Shown piece after piece: positions 36,091 to 46,041 of a DNA stretch of 64,000 nt; within the stretch, counting starts at the first letter, position 1, and each line of letters opens with the position of its first letter. The notes under the pieces were generated by a model. The model worked only from the letters and a program-made list of their open reading frames with translations, had not been told where the DNA came from and searched no databases. Position numbers and translations under genes: made by a program. The stretch lies in NCBI GenBank assembly GCA_934464775.1, contig CAKSKG010000007.1, positions 45,410-109,409 of the forward strand, given 5' to 3'. The DNA comes from an uncultured Oscillospiraceae bacterium. Its GTDB lineage: Bacteria; Bacillota; Clostridia; Oscillospirales; Ruminococcaceae.

Positions 36091-38238
36091 ATGGCTGAAA
36101 CTATCGAGATCTATAAAAACAGGATAAAATGCATTCTGAAACAGCATGACAGAAAATGCGTTCCCTATAAAGAGCTTTACTCAAAGTGCAAGGGCAAGCG
36201 CCCCCTGCCCGAAAAATTCAAGGAAGCCATACTGGAGCTGAAGGCCGACGGCGTTATCTTCGAGCGCAAGGCAGGCTTTGTCCTCTGCGATTCCTACGGG
36301 ATATACAAGGCTGAGGTTTCCCGTGTTAACAAGACCTTCGGATTTTTAAAGCGCGATGACGGCACAGAAGTGTTCGTTCCCGGAAAGTTCCTGAAAGGCT
36401 CTCTCCCCGGAGATATCGTGCTTGCAAAAGCTCTTCCCCGAACCGAACGCAGCGGCGATTCCCCCGAGGGCGAGGTTGTGAAAATACTTCAGGAGAATTT
36501 CTCCGAATTTTCGGGAACTATCGAAAAACTCAACGGCAGGCTTTATATCCGCCCCGATACCCTTTCAAAGGAGCTGCTGGAGATATCCTCAATGAAAGTA
36601 AAAGCTCATGCAGGCGACAAGGTCCTTGCCGAGATCAGCAAGCGCGGCGAGCGCCATTCCGAGCATCGCTGCCGCATCACTGGCATTTTCGGAGATTCAT
36701 CAAAGGCTTCAAGCAGTGCCCTTGCGGTGCTTCATCTTAATGCTGTAGAGACGGAATTTCCTGCGGCGGTCATGGACGAAGCACGCAGGATAGGCAGAAT
36801 GACCGTTTCCGAGGACGAGATCGCACGGCGTCTTGATCTTCGCGACAGCATAATTTTCACTATCGACGGCGCTGATACAAAGGACATCGACGATGCGATT
36901 TCCGTTTCACGCACCGACCACGGCTATGCGCTGGGCGTTCATATCGCCGATGTTTCCCACTACGTAAAATCAGGCTCCGAGCTTGACAAGGACGCATTCA
37001 CACGGGGCACGTCCATTTATTATGCCGACAAGGTTATCCCCATGCTGCCAAAGGAGCTTTCCAACGGCATATGTTCACTTAATCCCAACGAGGACAGACT
37101 GGCTTTTTCCTGCCTTATGGAGCTTGACAGCGAGGGCAAGCTTGAAAAATTCAAATTCAGCAAGACCGTTATCCGTTCCCGTGTCAAGGGCGTTTATTCC
37201 GAGATAAATCAGATACTCGCCGCACAGGAGAACGGCACGGATATCCCCTCCGACATCGCAGAAAAGTACAGCGGACTTACAGATACAATCGCTCTCATGG
37301 AGGAGCTGGCGAAAATTCTTACGGCAAACAAGCTGAAAAGAGGCGCTCCCCAGATCGACACGCCCGAATGTAAGCTTATCCTTGACGAAAATGACGTCTG
37401 CATCGACGTGAAAAAGCGTGAGCGTGGAAAATCCGAGCTTATCATCGAGGAATTCATGCTTATGGCAAACACCTGCGCCGCAAAGCTTGCCCGTGAAAGC
37501 GAGATACCGTTCGTTTACCGTGTCCACGAAAATCCCTCTCCCGAGAAGATCGCCGACCTCAAGGAGGTCATTACAAGGCTCAATCTTCCGTTCCCGCAGT
37601 TCACAACCGCAAAGCCTCGTCACCTGGCGGATATTCTTGAAAGCGCACGCGGCAAGTCCTGCTATCTGCTGGTAAACAGCATGGTGCTGCGTTCAATGGC
37701 AAAGGCAAAATATTCCGATGAGCCTCTCGGTCACTTTGGACTGGTGCTTTCGGACTATGCCCACTTCACATCGCCGATCCGCCGCTATCCCGACCTTGCG
37801 ATACACAGGATACTCACCGATCTTTGCTACAACAAACTGCCCGAAAAATTCATTCAGAAGCGCTACGCAGCCTTTGCAAAGGACGCTTCCGTTCAGTCCA
37901 GCGAGTGTGAGCTGACGGCAATGCGAGTGGAGCGTGACTGCGAGGACTGCTACATTGCCGAATATATGACATCTCACATCGGCGAAAGCTTCAAGGGAAT
38001 CATTTCGGGAATGACCGAATACGGCTTCTATGTTGAGCTGGAAAACACCGTTGAGGGTCTTGTCCGCATTGAATCGCTGCCCGACGGTCAGTACGATTTT
38101 GACGGTCACTTCTCGCTTTCGCAGGCGGGAAAAACGCTGTACACTATAGGAGATACCGTTGACGTGACCTGCGTAAAGGCAGATGTCCCCTCGGGAAAGA
38201 TAGATTTTGTCCTCACGGGAACCAATGACCTTGTATAA
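36091..38238 (+). CDS. rnr: Ribonuclease R
   Basis: Processive 3'-5' exoribonuclease that degrades structured RNA. 715 residues: N-terminal winged helix, two cold-shock domains (YGIYKAEVSRVNKTFGFL), an RNB catalytic domain with TIDGADTKDIDDAISV (acidic metal ligands), and a C-terminal S1 domain (FKGIISGMTEYGFYVELE). ATG 36091 has AAAGG upstream, so the longer frame from 36040 is rejected. In many Firmicutes smpB follows; here the strand switches to clpX instead. Confidence 0.95.
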   Translation: MAETIEIYKNRIKCILKQHDRKCVPYKELYSKCKGKRPLPEKFKEAILELKADGVIFERKAGFVLCDSYGIYKAEVSRVNKTFGFLKRDDGTEVFVPGKFLKGSLPGDIVLAKALPRTERSGDSPEGEVVKILQENFSEFSGTIEKLNGRLYIRPDTLSKELLEISSMKVKAHAGDKVLAEISKRGERHSEHRCRITGIFGDSSKASSSALAVLHLNAVETEFPAAVMDEARRIGRMTVSEDEIARRLDLRDSIIFTIDGADTKDIDDAISVSRTDHGYALGVHIADVSHYVKSGSELDKDAFTRGTSIYYADKVIPMLPKELSNGICSLNPNEDRLAFSCLMELDSEGKLEKFKFSKTVIRSRVKGVYSEINQILAAQENGTDIPSDIAEKYSGLTDTIALMEELAKILTANKLKRGAPQIDTPECKLILDENDVCIDVKKRERGKSELIIEEFMLMANTCAAKLARESEIPFVYRVHENPSPEKIADLKEVITRLNLPFPQFTTAKPRHLADILESARGKSCYLLVNSMVLRSMAKAKYSDEPLGHFGLVLSDYAHFTSPIRRYPDLAIHRILTDLCYNKLPEKFIQKRYAAFAKDASVQSSECELTAMRVERDCEDCYIAEYMTSHIGESFKGIISGMTEYGFYVELENTVEGLVRIESLPDGQYDFDGHFSLSQAGKTLYTIGDTVDVTCVKADVPSGKIDFVLTGTNDLV

Positions 38239-38258
38239 AAATTATCACATATAGCAAA

Positions 38259-38290
38259 AAGCCGTACATTTCAGATGAAATGTACGGCTT
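38259..38290. terminator. Bidirectional terminator between rnr and clpX
   Basis: AAGCCGTACATTTCA with its exact complement, 15 bp, and a tiny loop. A-run on the left and T-rich on the right serve both convergent genes. Confidence 0.93.
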
Positions 38291-38303
38291 AATTTATATC
38301 ATA

Positions 38304-39566
38304 TTACTTTTTAAGAACTTTTCTCTTGCCCGTTGTTACTACGGGAGCAGTTCCGTTGTTCACGCAGTCGGCAGTTACCGTTACCTTGCAGATATCGGTC
38401 TGAGACGGAGCGTTGAACATTGTGTCCGTAAGCAGCTTTTCAACAATTGCACGAAGACCTCTTGCGCCTGTTTTCTGAGCGATTGCCTTTTCCGCGATTG
38501 CGGTAAGCGCATCATCGTCAAATTCAAGCTCGATGCCGTCCATTTCAAAAAGCCTCTTGTACTGTCTTACCAGCGCATTCTTAGGCTCGCAGAGTATACG
38601 CACCAACGCAGGCTCGTCCAGCTCTTCAAGCACGGTGATTACAGGCAGTCTGCCCACAAGCTCGGGAACCATGCCGAACTTCACCAGATCCTGAGGAACA
38701 ACGTCCTTGAAAATATTCTTTTCCTTTTCGGACTTTGACTTTACATCAGCGCCGAAGCCAAGAGTCGAGGACTCCTTGCGCTTCTTGATAGTCTGTTCAA
38801 GACCGTCAAACGCACCGCCGCAGATGAAAAGAATATTCTTCGTATTGATATGGATAAACTCCTGATTGGGGTGCTTTCTTCCGCCCTGTGGAGGAACGTT
38901 GGAAACGGTACCCTCAATGATCTTCAGCAGCGCCTGCTGAACACCCTCACCGCTTACATCACGGGTGATAGAAGTATTCTCGGATTTTCTTCCGATCTTG
39001 TCGATCTCGTCGATATAGATGATGCCTCTCTCGGCAGCCTCAACATCATAATCCGCAGCCTGGATAAGACGGAGCAGAACGTTTTCAACATCGTCACCCA
39101 CATATCCCGCCTCGGTAAGAGTTGTTGCATCGGCGATAGCGAAAGGAACCTCCAGTATCTTTGCCAGAGTCTGCGCAAGCAGAGTCTTTCCGACGCCTGT
39201 GGGACCCAGCAGGATAACATTGCTCTTTGCAAGCTCAACATCGTCCGACTTATCACCTGTGAGTATTCTCTTATAATGATTGTATACCGCAACGGAAAGC
39301 GCCACCTTAGCTGCGTCCTGTCCGATAACATATTCATCGAGAACCTTCTTGATCTCAACAGGTCTTACCAGCTTGATTCCCTTATCGGCGTTCCTCTTTG
39401 AAGGCACATCCACCGACTTGCCCTTGGGAACATATCCCAGAGCATCATTTGTCATAAGCATTTCGTAGCAATACATCACACATTCATCGCAGATGTTTGA
39501 TGTTCCCGCAGAAAACATATTCTGGATCCTGTTTTCGGGCTTGCCGCAGAAGCTGCATTTTTTCAT
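38304..39566 (-). CDS. clpX: ATP-dependent Clp protease ATP-binding subunit ClpX
   Basis: Unfoldase that feeds ClpP. 420 residues: an N-terminal zinc-binding domain (CSFCGK and CDEC), Walker A GPTGVGKTLLAQTLA, Walker B IIYIDEIDKIG and the ClpP-binding loop LGFGAD. ATG 39566 follows GGAG at 8 nt; the frame from 39587 is not used. It follows clpP after a spacer containing a hairpin (CCGTTATG/CATAACG). Confidence 0.97.
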   Translation of the reverse strand: MKKCSFCGKPENRIQNMFSAGTSNICDECVMYCYEMLMTNDALGYVPKGKSVDVPSKRNADKGIKLVRPVEIKKVLDEYVIGQDAAKVALSVAVYNHYKRILTGDKSDDVELAKSNVILLGPTGVGKTLLAQTLAKILEVPFAIADATTLTEAGYVGDDVENVLLRLIQAADYDVEAAERGIIYIDEIDKIGRKSENTSITRDVSGEGVQQALLKIIEGTVSNVPPQGGRKHPNQEFIHINTKNILFICGGAFDGLEQTIKKRKESSTLGFGADVKSKSEKEKNIFKDVVPQDLVKFGMVPELVGRLPVITVLEELDEPALVRILCEPKNALVRQYKRLFEMDGIELEFDDDALTAIAEKAIAQKTGARGLRAIVEKLLTDTMFNAPSQTDICKVTVTADCVNNGTAPVVTTGKRKVLKK

Positions 39567-39668
39567 ATTGTAATCTCCAACCGGCATATTATTTTCTCCA
39601 TTTGTTTTACAGTATACAGCAGATATATCTCATATGAAACATATCATAAAATGCCGTATATACCGTGG

Positions 39669-39694
39669 AAGCCCCGTTATGACCATAACGAGGC
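39669..39694 (-). promoter_or_regulatory. Hairpin between clpP and clpX
   Basis: Minus strand GCCTCGTTAT and ATAACGGGGC form a stem with a short loop just past the clpP stop. There is no T-run, so it may adjust clpX levels or protect the clpP message rather than end transcription. Confidence 0.45.
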
Positions 39695-39713
39695 TCTCAC
39701 GACAAAATCTGAT

Positions 39714-40301
39714 TTATCTCTTTGTGATAACCTTATCTACAAGACCGTAAGCCGCAGCTTCTTCGGCAGTCATAAAATTGTCACGCTCGGTATCAACATT
39801 GATGACCTCAATGTCCTTACCTGTATTTTCCGCAAGGATCCTGTTCAACTTTTCACGAGTCTGGACCATATGATCGGATCTGATCTTGATATCGGTGCAC
39901 TGACCGGAAAGTCCGCCCGAGATAAGGGGCTGATGGATCATTATTTCTGAATTGGGAAGTGCCAGACGCTTGCCCTTTGCACCCGATGAAAGCAGGAATG
40001 CTCCCATTGATGCAGCCATACCCATGCAGATCGTCGAAACGTCGCACTTGATATAGTTCATGGTATCATAAATTGCCATACCTGCCGTTACCGAACCGCC
40101 GGGGCTGTTGATGTAAAGGCTTATGTCCTTTTCGGGATCCTGTCCCTCGAGGAAAAGCAGCTGTGCAATGACAAGGCTTGCAGTTGCGTCGTTAACTTCG
40201 TCCGAAAGCATAACGATTCGATCGTTCAGCAGTCTGGAAAAGATATCAAACTGGCGCTCGCCTCTGCTTGTCTGCTCCACAACGTATGGAATATAGCTCA
40301 T
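39714..40301 (-). CDS. clpP: ATP-dependent Clp protease proteolytic subunit
   Basis: 195 residues with the serine protease triad region: Ser98 in MGMAASMGAFLL and His123 in EIMIHQP, and the N-terminal axial loop sequence SYIPYVVEQTSRGER. ATG 40301 follows GGAGG; the longer frame from 40319 overlaps it. No CtsR-type operator was seen upstream; the gene is 26 nt from tig and is probably co-transcribed with it. Confidence 0.97.
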   Translation of the reverse strand: MSYIPYVVEQTSRGERQFDIFSRLLNDRIVMLSDEVNDATASLVIAQLLFLEGQDPEKDISLYINSPGGSVTAGMAIYDTMNYIKCDVSTICMGMAASMGAFLLSSGAKGKRLALPNSEIMIHQPLISGGLSGQCTDIKIRSDHMVQTREKLNRILAENTGKDIEVINVDTERDNFMTAEEAAAYGLVDKVITKR

Positions 40302-40345
40302 TTCTGTTACCTCCCGCAATGTTTTTATTTATATGTGATACGCAA

Positions 40346-41623
40346 TTATGCGATCTTTGCGCTCTCCTTAACGATATCGGAAGCCTTCTGAACCTTGAGG
40401 TCCTCTCTTACGCTCTCAACGGAGATGATCTGCTTAACCTGCTCAACAGTGATTCTGTACTGATCTGCGATCTTCTTGATCTCTTCTTCAGCGTCAGCAT
40501 CGGAAACCTCGATGTTCTCGAGTTCAGCGATCTTCTCAAGTGCAAGACGGAGCTTAACCTGCTTCTGAGCATTCTCCTCGAATGTCTTTCTGAATGCATC
40601 CTTAGCCATGCCTGTGTAGGAAAGGTAAAGATCAAGTGTAAGACCCTGCTGAGAAAGACGCATCTCGAAATCTCTTACCATTTCGTCGATCTTGTTCTCG
40701 TACATCTCGTTGGGGATCTCAGCTGTCATCTTCTCGATAACTGCGTCGAAGAGCTTGTTCTCTGCTTCTCTGTCGGCAGCCTTTGCAGCTCTTTCCTCTG
40801 CCTTCTTCTTGATATCAGCCTTCAGCTCGTCAAGAGTATCGAACTCGGAAACGTCCTTAACGAACTCGTCGTCGATCTCGGGAAGCTCAACAGTCTTGAT
40901 CTCGTGAAGCTTAACTCTGAACTCGGCAGGCTTGCCTGCAACATCTTCCATCTGATAGTTCTCGGGGAATGTTACGTTTACTGTGAACTCGTCGCCGGGG
41001 TTGTGACCGATGATCTGCTCCTCGAAACCGGGAATGAAGTAGCCGGAACCGATCTTCAGCTCATACTTGTCTTCCTTGCCGCCCTCGAAAGGCTTGCCGT
41101 CGATGAAGCCCTCAAAGTCGATAACAGTTGTATCGCCGTTCTCAACAGCTCTGCCCTCAACTGTTACGAGTCTGCCCTGTCTCTCCTGGAGTCTCTTGAG
41201 CTCGTTCTCAACGTCCTCATCAGTTACAGCATTGACAGTCTTTGCAACTTCTATACCCTTATAATCGGATATCTCAACTTCGGGCTTGCAGATAGCTGTT
41301 ACCTTGAATACAACGCCTGTGTCCTTGCCGAGGGAAGTAACATCGATCTCGGGTCTTACAACAGGGAAGAGCTTAGCCTCGTCCATAGCGTCTGCAACAT
41401 ATGTGGGGATAAGAGCATTTACTGCGTCCTCATAGAAGAAAGCCTCGCCGTAGAGCTTTTCGATCATCTTTCTTGGAGCCTTGCCCTTTCTGAAACCGGG
41501 GATAGCTACCTTGTTCTTTCTTCTGAGATATGCCTTCTGTACAGCTTCCTCGAACTGCTCGGCTGTAACGGATACCTCTACTTCATACTTGTTAGTCTCC
41601 ACTTTATTTGTTGACTTTAACAT
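40346..41623 (-). CDS. tig: Trigger factor
   Basis: Ribosome-bound chaperone and prolyl isomerase. 425 residues: ribosome-binding signature GFRKGKAPRKMIEKLYG (about 42-58), a central FKBP-like domain (GDTTVIDFEGFIDGKPFEGG), and a helical C-terminal domain. ATG 41623 has GAGG 10 nt upstream. The order tig-clpP-clpX is conserved. A TATAAT at 41748-41753 (minus strand) is its likely -10. Confidence 0.97.
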   Translation of the reverse strand: MLKSTNKVETNKYEVEVSVTAEQFEEAVQKAYLRRKNKVAIPGFRKGKAPRKMIEKLYGEAFFYEDAVNALIPTYVADAMDEAKLFPVVRPEIDVTSLGKDTGVVFKVTAICKPEVEISDYKGIEVAKTVNAVTDEDVENELKRLQERQGRLVTVEGRAVENGDTTVIDFEGFIDGKPFEGGKEDKYELKIGSGYFIPGFEEQIIGHNPGDEFTVNVTFPENYQMEDVAGKPAEFRVKLHEIKTVELPEIDDEFVKDVSEFDTLDELKADIKKKAEERAAKAADREAENKLFDAVIEKMTAEIPNEMYENKIDEMVRDFEMRLSQQGLTLDLYLSYTGMAKDAFRKTFEENAQKQVKLRLALEKIAELENIEVSDADAEEEIKKIADQYRITVEQVKQIISVESVREDLKVQKASDIVKESAKIA

Positions 41624-41809
41624 TTCAGTACATCCTCTCAAAATTAAAATTATATCATAACGCAGCTTTATCTGCCGACTATTTCAGAATAACAGCAAGT
41701 CAAAGCCGCAAATGCCGCCTTTTTCACGGCATACAGCATATAAGTTGATTATAACATATTCTGTGATACATTACCATAGGTAAAATCAATTTTCTGCATT
41801 TTGCACAAA

Positions 41810-42496
41810 TCACATTATTTTTATAGGGCAAAACTGCACATAATCGCTTGATATCAGCCGAAAGTCTATACCGTCACGCACGCCGTTTATCGCATATGAG
41901 CAGGATTTTCCGTGTATATGACCGTACCAGCATCTTTTTATGCCGTGTCTGTGAAGCACTTCAAGTATGCTGTAATTGCAGCTTGTGCCGTAAACAGGCG
42001 GATAATGGAGAAACACCAGCGGTTCAAGCCCTGCTTTTTCGGCGGAAGCTATGGAGACTTCCAGTCTCTGTGCCTCCCTTGCAAGCACCTTTGCGTCCGC
42101 AGGCTCGCCGTTTTCGTTTATCCAGCCCCTTGTGCCGCAGATGCCGTAACCATTATATTCATAATGATTGTTGTGCAGAATCCGTATGGTGGAGAAATTA
42201 TTCTCGTCCAGAAACTTTTCCATTTTGGACATCGTTGTCCACCAGTAATCGTGATTTCCCTTGGATATTATCTTTTTTCCGGGAAGAGCGTTTATAAAAG
42301 TAAAATCCGTCACCGCACCGTTCAGCGACATTGCCCAGGAAATATCCCCCGGGATCATCACCGTATCATCATCGGCAACGGTCCTTCTCCAGTTTGTTTC
42401 GAGACGTTCGACATAATTGTCCCAGCCTCCGAAAATATCCATGGGCTTGTCGCCGCCCAGCGACAAATGCAGATCTCCTATTACAAACAGCGACAT
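41810..42496 (-). CDS. Metallophosphoesterase
   Basis: 228 residues of the calcineurin-like fold with metal-binding motifs GDLHLS, MIPGDISW, KGNHDYWW, FLHYPP and GHIHG. Substrate not predictable. Lies between thrC and tig on the same strand with a GGGAGG site (AAAGGGGAGG). Confidence 0.9.
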   Translation of the reverse strand: MSLFVIGDLHLSLGGDKPMDIFGGWDNYVERLETNWRRTVADDDTVMIPGDISWAMSLNGAVTDFTFINALPGKKIISKGNHDYWWTTMSKMEKFLDENNFSTIRILHNNHYEYNGYGICGTRGWINENGEPADAKVLAREAQRLEVSIASAEKAGLEPLVFLHYPPVYGTSCNYSILEVLHRHGIKRCWYGHIHGKSCSYAINGVRDGIDFRLISSDYVQFCPIKIM

Positions 42497-42561
42497 AACG
42501 CCTCCCCTTTCAAAAACAGCGCCCGCCGCAGCTGCGGCAGACGCCGAAAAAATTTATCCGA

Positions 42562-44055
42562 TCAAAGTGAAAGTGCGGAAAGAACAAAATCCTTCTGCTC
42601 TTCCTTTGCGATAGAGCCTGTGAAGCGGATCTCCTTGTCCTTCAGGTCAGCAAGTGACTTGGGAACGGGATAGCCCGAAAGCTTGTGGAGACGCTCGACC
42701 ATATCGAACTCGTCCATCTCGGGAACCTTGCCGTCGATAGCCTCAAGAACGCTTGCGCTGAACTTATAGGGGCTTGCTGTGGAAGCGATAAGTGTCTTTG
42801 TCATATCGCCTGTGGACTTCTTGTAGTCCTCATAAACCTTGACAGCAACAGCGGAGTGTGTGTCGAGAGTATAGGAATACTTGTCGTAGATCTCCTTGAT
42901 AGTAGCCTTTGTCTGAACATCGTCGCAGAAGCCGCCGACAAAATCAGCCTGAAGCTTAGCCTTAACATCATCGGAAACCTCATATCTGCCTGTCTTTGCC
43001 AGTGAGCCGAACCACTCTCTGATCTGAGCATCGTTCTCGCCTGTGAGGAGATAAAGGAGTCTTTCAAGGTTGGAAGAGATAAGGATATCCATAGAGGGAG
43101 AGATCGTTGTGATGAAATCTCTGTTCCTGTCATAAATGCCTGTGTTGATGAAGTCTGTGAGGACCTTGTTGGAGTTGGAAGCGCAGATCAGCTTGTTAAC
43201 GGGCATACCCATGTTCTTTGCATAGTAAGCTGCAAGAATATTTCCGAAGTTTCCTGTGGGAACAACAATGTTGATCTTGTCGCCTGCCTTGATCTCGCCG
43301 TCCTTGACCAGCTGTGCATAGGAAGAGATATAGTAGATGATCTGAGGTGCAAGTCTGCCCCAGTTGATAGAGTTTGCGCTGGAGAACATCATGCCTGCAT
43401 CATCAAGCTTCTTCTTGATCTCATCGTTTGTGAAGATAGCCTTAACGCCGTTCTGGCAGTCGTCAAAGTTGCCCTTGATAGCGCATACATTGACGTTCTT
43501 TCCGTCCTGAGTTGTCATCTGGCGCTTCTGCATTGCGGATACGCCGTCCTGGGGATAGAATACCATGATCTCTGTGCCGGGAACATCTGCAAAGCCCTCA
43601 AGAGCAGCCTTTCCTGTGTCGCCCGATGTTGCAACGAGAATGATCACCTTCTTGTTGAGGTTGATCTTCTTAACGGAAGTTGTGAGCAGATAAGGAAGGA
43701 TCTGGAGAGCCATATCCTTGAATGCGCAGGTAGGACCGTGCCAAAGCTCAAGTACATATGTACCGTCGAAGAGATGGGATATCTCGGCGATATTTTCCGT
43801 TGCGAAATTCTTTGTGCTGTATGCGTTGTCGGTGCAGTATCTGATCTCTGCGTCTGTGAAATCAGTAAGGTACTTCGAGAAAACGAAAGCCGCTCTCTCG
43901 GAATAGGACATATCGCCCAGCTTTACGATCTCGTCCATTGTGATCGAGGGGATCTCGGAAGGAACAAAAAGTCCGCCCTCCTTGGAAATACCCTGAACGA
44001 TAGCCTCCGCAGCTGTGATCTTCACGCTGCTGTCACGTGTACTTTTGTAATACAT
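42562..44055 (-). CDS. thrC: Threonine synthase
   Basis: PLP enzyme converting O-phosphohomoserine to threonine. 497 residues of the longer class, with the cofactor lysine in HGPTCAFKDMALQ, phosphate-binding VATSGDTGKAAL and VPTGNFGNILAAYYA. No T-box-like leader was found upstream. GGAAAGGAT is the ribosome binding site. Confidence 0.96.
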   Translation of the reverse strand: MYYKSTRDSSVKITAAEAIVQGISKEGGLFVPSEIPSITMDEIVKLGDMSYSERAAFVFSKYLTDFTDAEIRYCTDNAYSTKNFATENIAEISHLFDGTYVLELWHGPTCAFKDMALQILPYLLTTSVKKINLNKKVIILVATSGDTGKAALEGFADVPGTEIMVFYPQDGVSAMQKRQMTTQDGKNVNVCAIKGNFDDCQNGVKAIFTNDEIKKKLDDAGMMFSSANSINWGRLAPQIIYYISSYAQLVKDGEIKAGDKINIVVPTGNFGNILAAYYAKNMGMPVNKLICASNSNKVLTDFINTGIYDRNRDFITTISPSMDILISSNLERLLYLLTGENDAQIREWFGSLAKTGRYEVSDDVKAKLQADFVGGFCDDVQTKATIKEIYDKYSYTLDTHSAVAVKVYEDYKKSTGDMTKTLIASTASPYKFSASVLEAIDGKVPEMDEFDMVERLHKLSGYPVPKSLADLKDKEIRFTGSIAKEEQKDFVLSALSL

Positions 44056-44147
44056 ATAGTATCAATCCTTTCCGACCCTCCGCCAAAGCAGCGAAAGCTC
44101 CATCTATGCAGTAAAGAAACGCCGCATGGCATCTCTCAAAAACTAAA

Positions 44148-44525
44148 TTATAAGATCAGCTCCGAACCGTCAGCCGAGAATGCATTGTCATAATAGCTGA
44201 ATTTAACGGGTCTGCCGTTTTTCAGCGTCACATCGGAAATATCGAATCTCGGCTGGCATTCGCTGCCCACACGGTAAAGATATTCCTGCGAAGCCCTTAT
44301 TATAAGTCCCCGCTTATGCTTATTGACCGCATTCACGCCCTTGTCCAGTGCGGATATATCACGGGTCTTGACCTCAACAAAGGCTATCACCCCGTCCTTT
44401 TCGGCGATAATGTCGATCTCTCCGCCCCTAACGGTATAATTTCTGCGGAGTATCTTATATCCCGACCTTTCAAGGTAATAAGCCGTAAGGCTCTCCCCGA
44501 TATTGCCTGTATCTCTTGTGCTCAT
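44148..44525 (-). CDS. yraN: YraN family (UPF0102) nuclease-like protein
   Basis: 125 residues with the endonuclease-like pattern GESLTAYYLERSGYKIL, GGEIDIIAEKDGVIAFVEVKTR (PD-(D/E)XK fold: Asp, ExK). Role unknown. Its ATG shares one base with the rnhB stop (TGATG), indicating coupling. Position after rnhB is the usual Firmicute order. Confidence 0.9.
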   Translation of the reverse strand: MSTRDTGNIGESLTAYYLERSGYKILRRNYTVRGGEIDIIAEKDGVIAFVEVKTRDISALDKGVNAVNKHKRGLIIRASQEYLYRVGSECQPRFDISDVTLKNGRPVKFSYYDNAFSADGSELIL

Positions 44526-45118
44526 CAGTGCATCTTTTTAAGAAATGACAGCCTGTGAACGGGTGACGGACCAAACTCCCTTATCTTTTCGTAATGGAGC
44601 TTTGTGGGATAGCCCTTGTGCTTATCAAAGCAGTATTCGGGATATTCCTCCGCCAGTCTGCACATATATCTGTCACGGCTCACCTTTGCGATTATCGAAG
44701 CGGCGGCAATGCTTGCGGACGTTCCGTCGCCTTTCACAAGGCATTCGGTTTCTATCCCCAGCTGCGGCAGACGGTTGCCGTCCACCAGTGCGAACTTCGG
44801 CTTCACCGAAAGTCCGTCCACTGCCCTTTTCATTGCAAGAAATGTAGCCTGCAAAATGTTCATTTCGTCGATCTCCGCAGCCGTGGCAGTGCCAACAGCC
44901 CACGCCTCCGCCGAATTGATTATCTCATCATACAGCAGCTCACGCTTTTTTTCGGAAAGCTTCTTGCTGTCATTTATGCCCTCAATGACCGTGCCCTCAC
45001 GGAACACCACCGCAGCCGCATATACATCGCCTGCCAGCGGTCCCCTGCCTGCTTCGTCAACTCCGCAGAAAACAGGGTGTGCGGCACGAATCTTATCATC
45101 ATATTCAAATAAAGTCAT
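44525..45118 (-). CDS. rnhB: Ribonuclease HII
   Basis: Cleaves RNA in RNA-DNA hybrids and misincorporated ribonucleotides. 197 residues with the active-site signature GVDEAGRGPLAGDVYAAAV, DSKKLSEKKR and the later acidic residues in LVDGN and AASIIAKVSRD. Lies between rbgA and yraN. Confidence 0.96.
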   Translation of the reverse strand: MTLFEYDDKIRAAHPVFCGVDEAGRGPLAGDVYAAAVVFREGTVIEGINDSKKLSEKKRELLYDEIINSAEAWAVGTATAAEIDEMNILQATFLAMKRAVDGLSVKPKFALVDGNRLPQLGIETECLVKGDGTSASIAAASIIAKVSRDRYMCRLAEEYPEYCFDKHKGYPTKLHYEKIREFGPSPVHRLSFLKKMH

Positions 45119-45129
45119 AAGCGCTCCGA

Positions 45130-45993
45130 TCAGTCGGGAAGCTCAAGAGTGATCCTGCCCAGCTTGCCGCCTCTGAATTCGTCCAGAACGGTTATAGCCG
45201 CTCTTTCGGTATTTATCTCGCCGCCCGAAACAAGCATTCCTCTGCTTCTGCCGACCTGCTGCAAAAGCTCGTAGCCGTCCTCCTCGGGATCGTCGCTGAG
45301 TTTTGCGTATCTCGCTTTAAGATTATCGTGATAATCCTTGTTCAGCGCCATAAGCAGACGGCAGGCAAGAGTCTCGATATCCACAACATCGTCCTTGACG
45401 GCGCCTGTGAATGCAAGCTTTTCGCCTACGCTCATATCCTCGAACTTGGGCCAGAGCACACCGGGCATATCCAGCAGCTCAATGCTGTTGTCTATCTTTA
45501 CCCACTGCTTTTCACGGGTAACACCGGGACGATCCTCGACCTTTGCCTTTTTGCTTCCTGCCATACGGTTGATGAATGAGGACTTTCCCACATTGGGTAT
45601 GCCCACCACCATAAGGTGAAGCATTCTGCCCGACATACCTCTCTCCTCGTTGCGGCGTATCATATCCGCAAGAGCTTCTCTGACAGCGGGAACGAACTTA
45701 TTCAGCCCCCTGCCTGTGCGGCAGTCGGCGGCAACAGCTATAACGCCGTTCCTTTTATAGTATTCAAGCCACTTCTGAGTAGCCTTTTCGTCTGCGGAAT
45801 CACACTTGTTCAGCAGCACTATCCTCGGCTTGCCCTCGATAAGGGAAGCAAGATCGGGATTGCGGCTGGACATTGGTATCCTTGCGTCCGTAAGCTCCAC
45901 AACGGCGTCAACCAGCGGAAGAGATGCTTTTATCATTCTCTTCGTTTTGGTCATATGCCCCGGGAACCACTGTATAGACGGTGTTTCTATCAT
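45130..45993 (-). CDS. rbgA: Ribosome biogenesis GTPase RbgA (YlqF)
   Basis: Circularly permuted GTPase for 50S maturation. 287 residues, with G4 LLNKCD before G1 GIPNVGKSSFINR and G3 DMPGVLWPK, and the N-terminal WFPGHMTKTKR signature. Typical length and order (lepB-rbgA-rnhB). Confidence 0.96.
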   Translation of the reverse strand: MIETPSIQWFPGHMTKTKRMIKASLPLVDAVVELTDARIPMSSRNPDLASLIEGKPRIVLLNKCDSADEKATQKWLEYYKRNGVIAVAADCRTGRGLNKFVPAVREALADMIRRNEERGMSGRMLHLMVVGIPNVGKSSFINRMAGSKKAKVEDRPGVTREKQWVKIDNSIELLDMPGVLWPKFEDMSVGEKLAFTGAVKDDVVDIETLACRLLMALNKDYHDNLKARYAKLSDDPEEDGYELLQQVGRSRGMLVSGGEINTERAAITVLDEFRGGKLGRITLELPD

Positions 45994-46041
45994 AAATATG
46001 ACTGTTCCTTTTCAGATTATTTTACTGCGCAGAAGCGCCGA

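Noticed and set aside
40268..41614. 448-codon plus-strand frame opposite tig
   Set aside because: Leu/Cys/Ser-rich antisense translation of the trigger factor gene; an effect of its codon bias.
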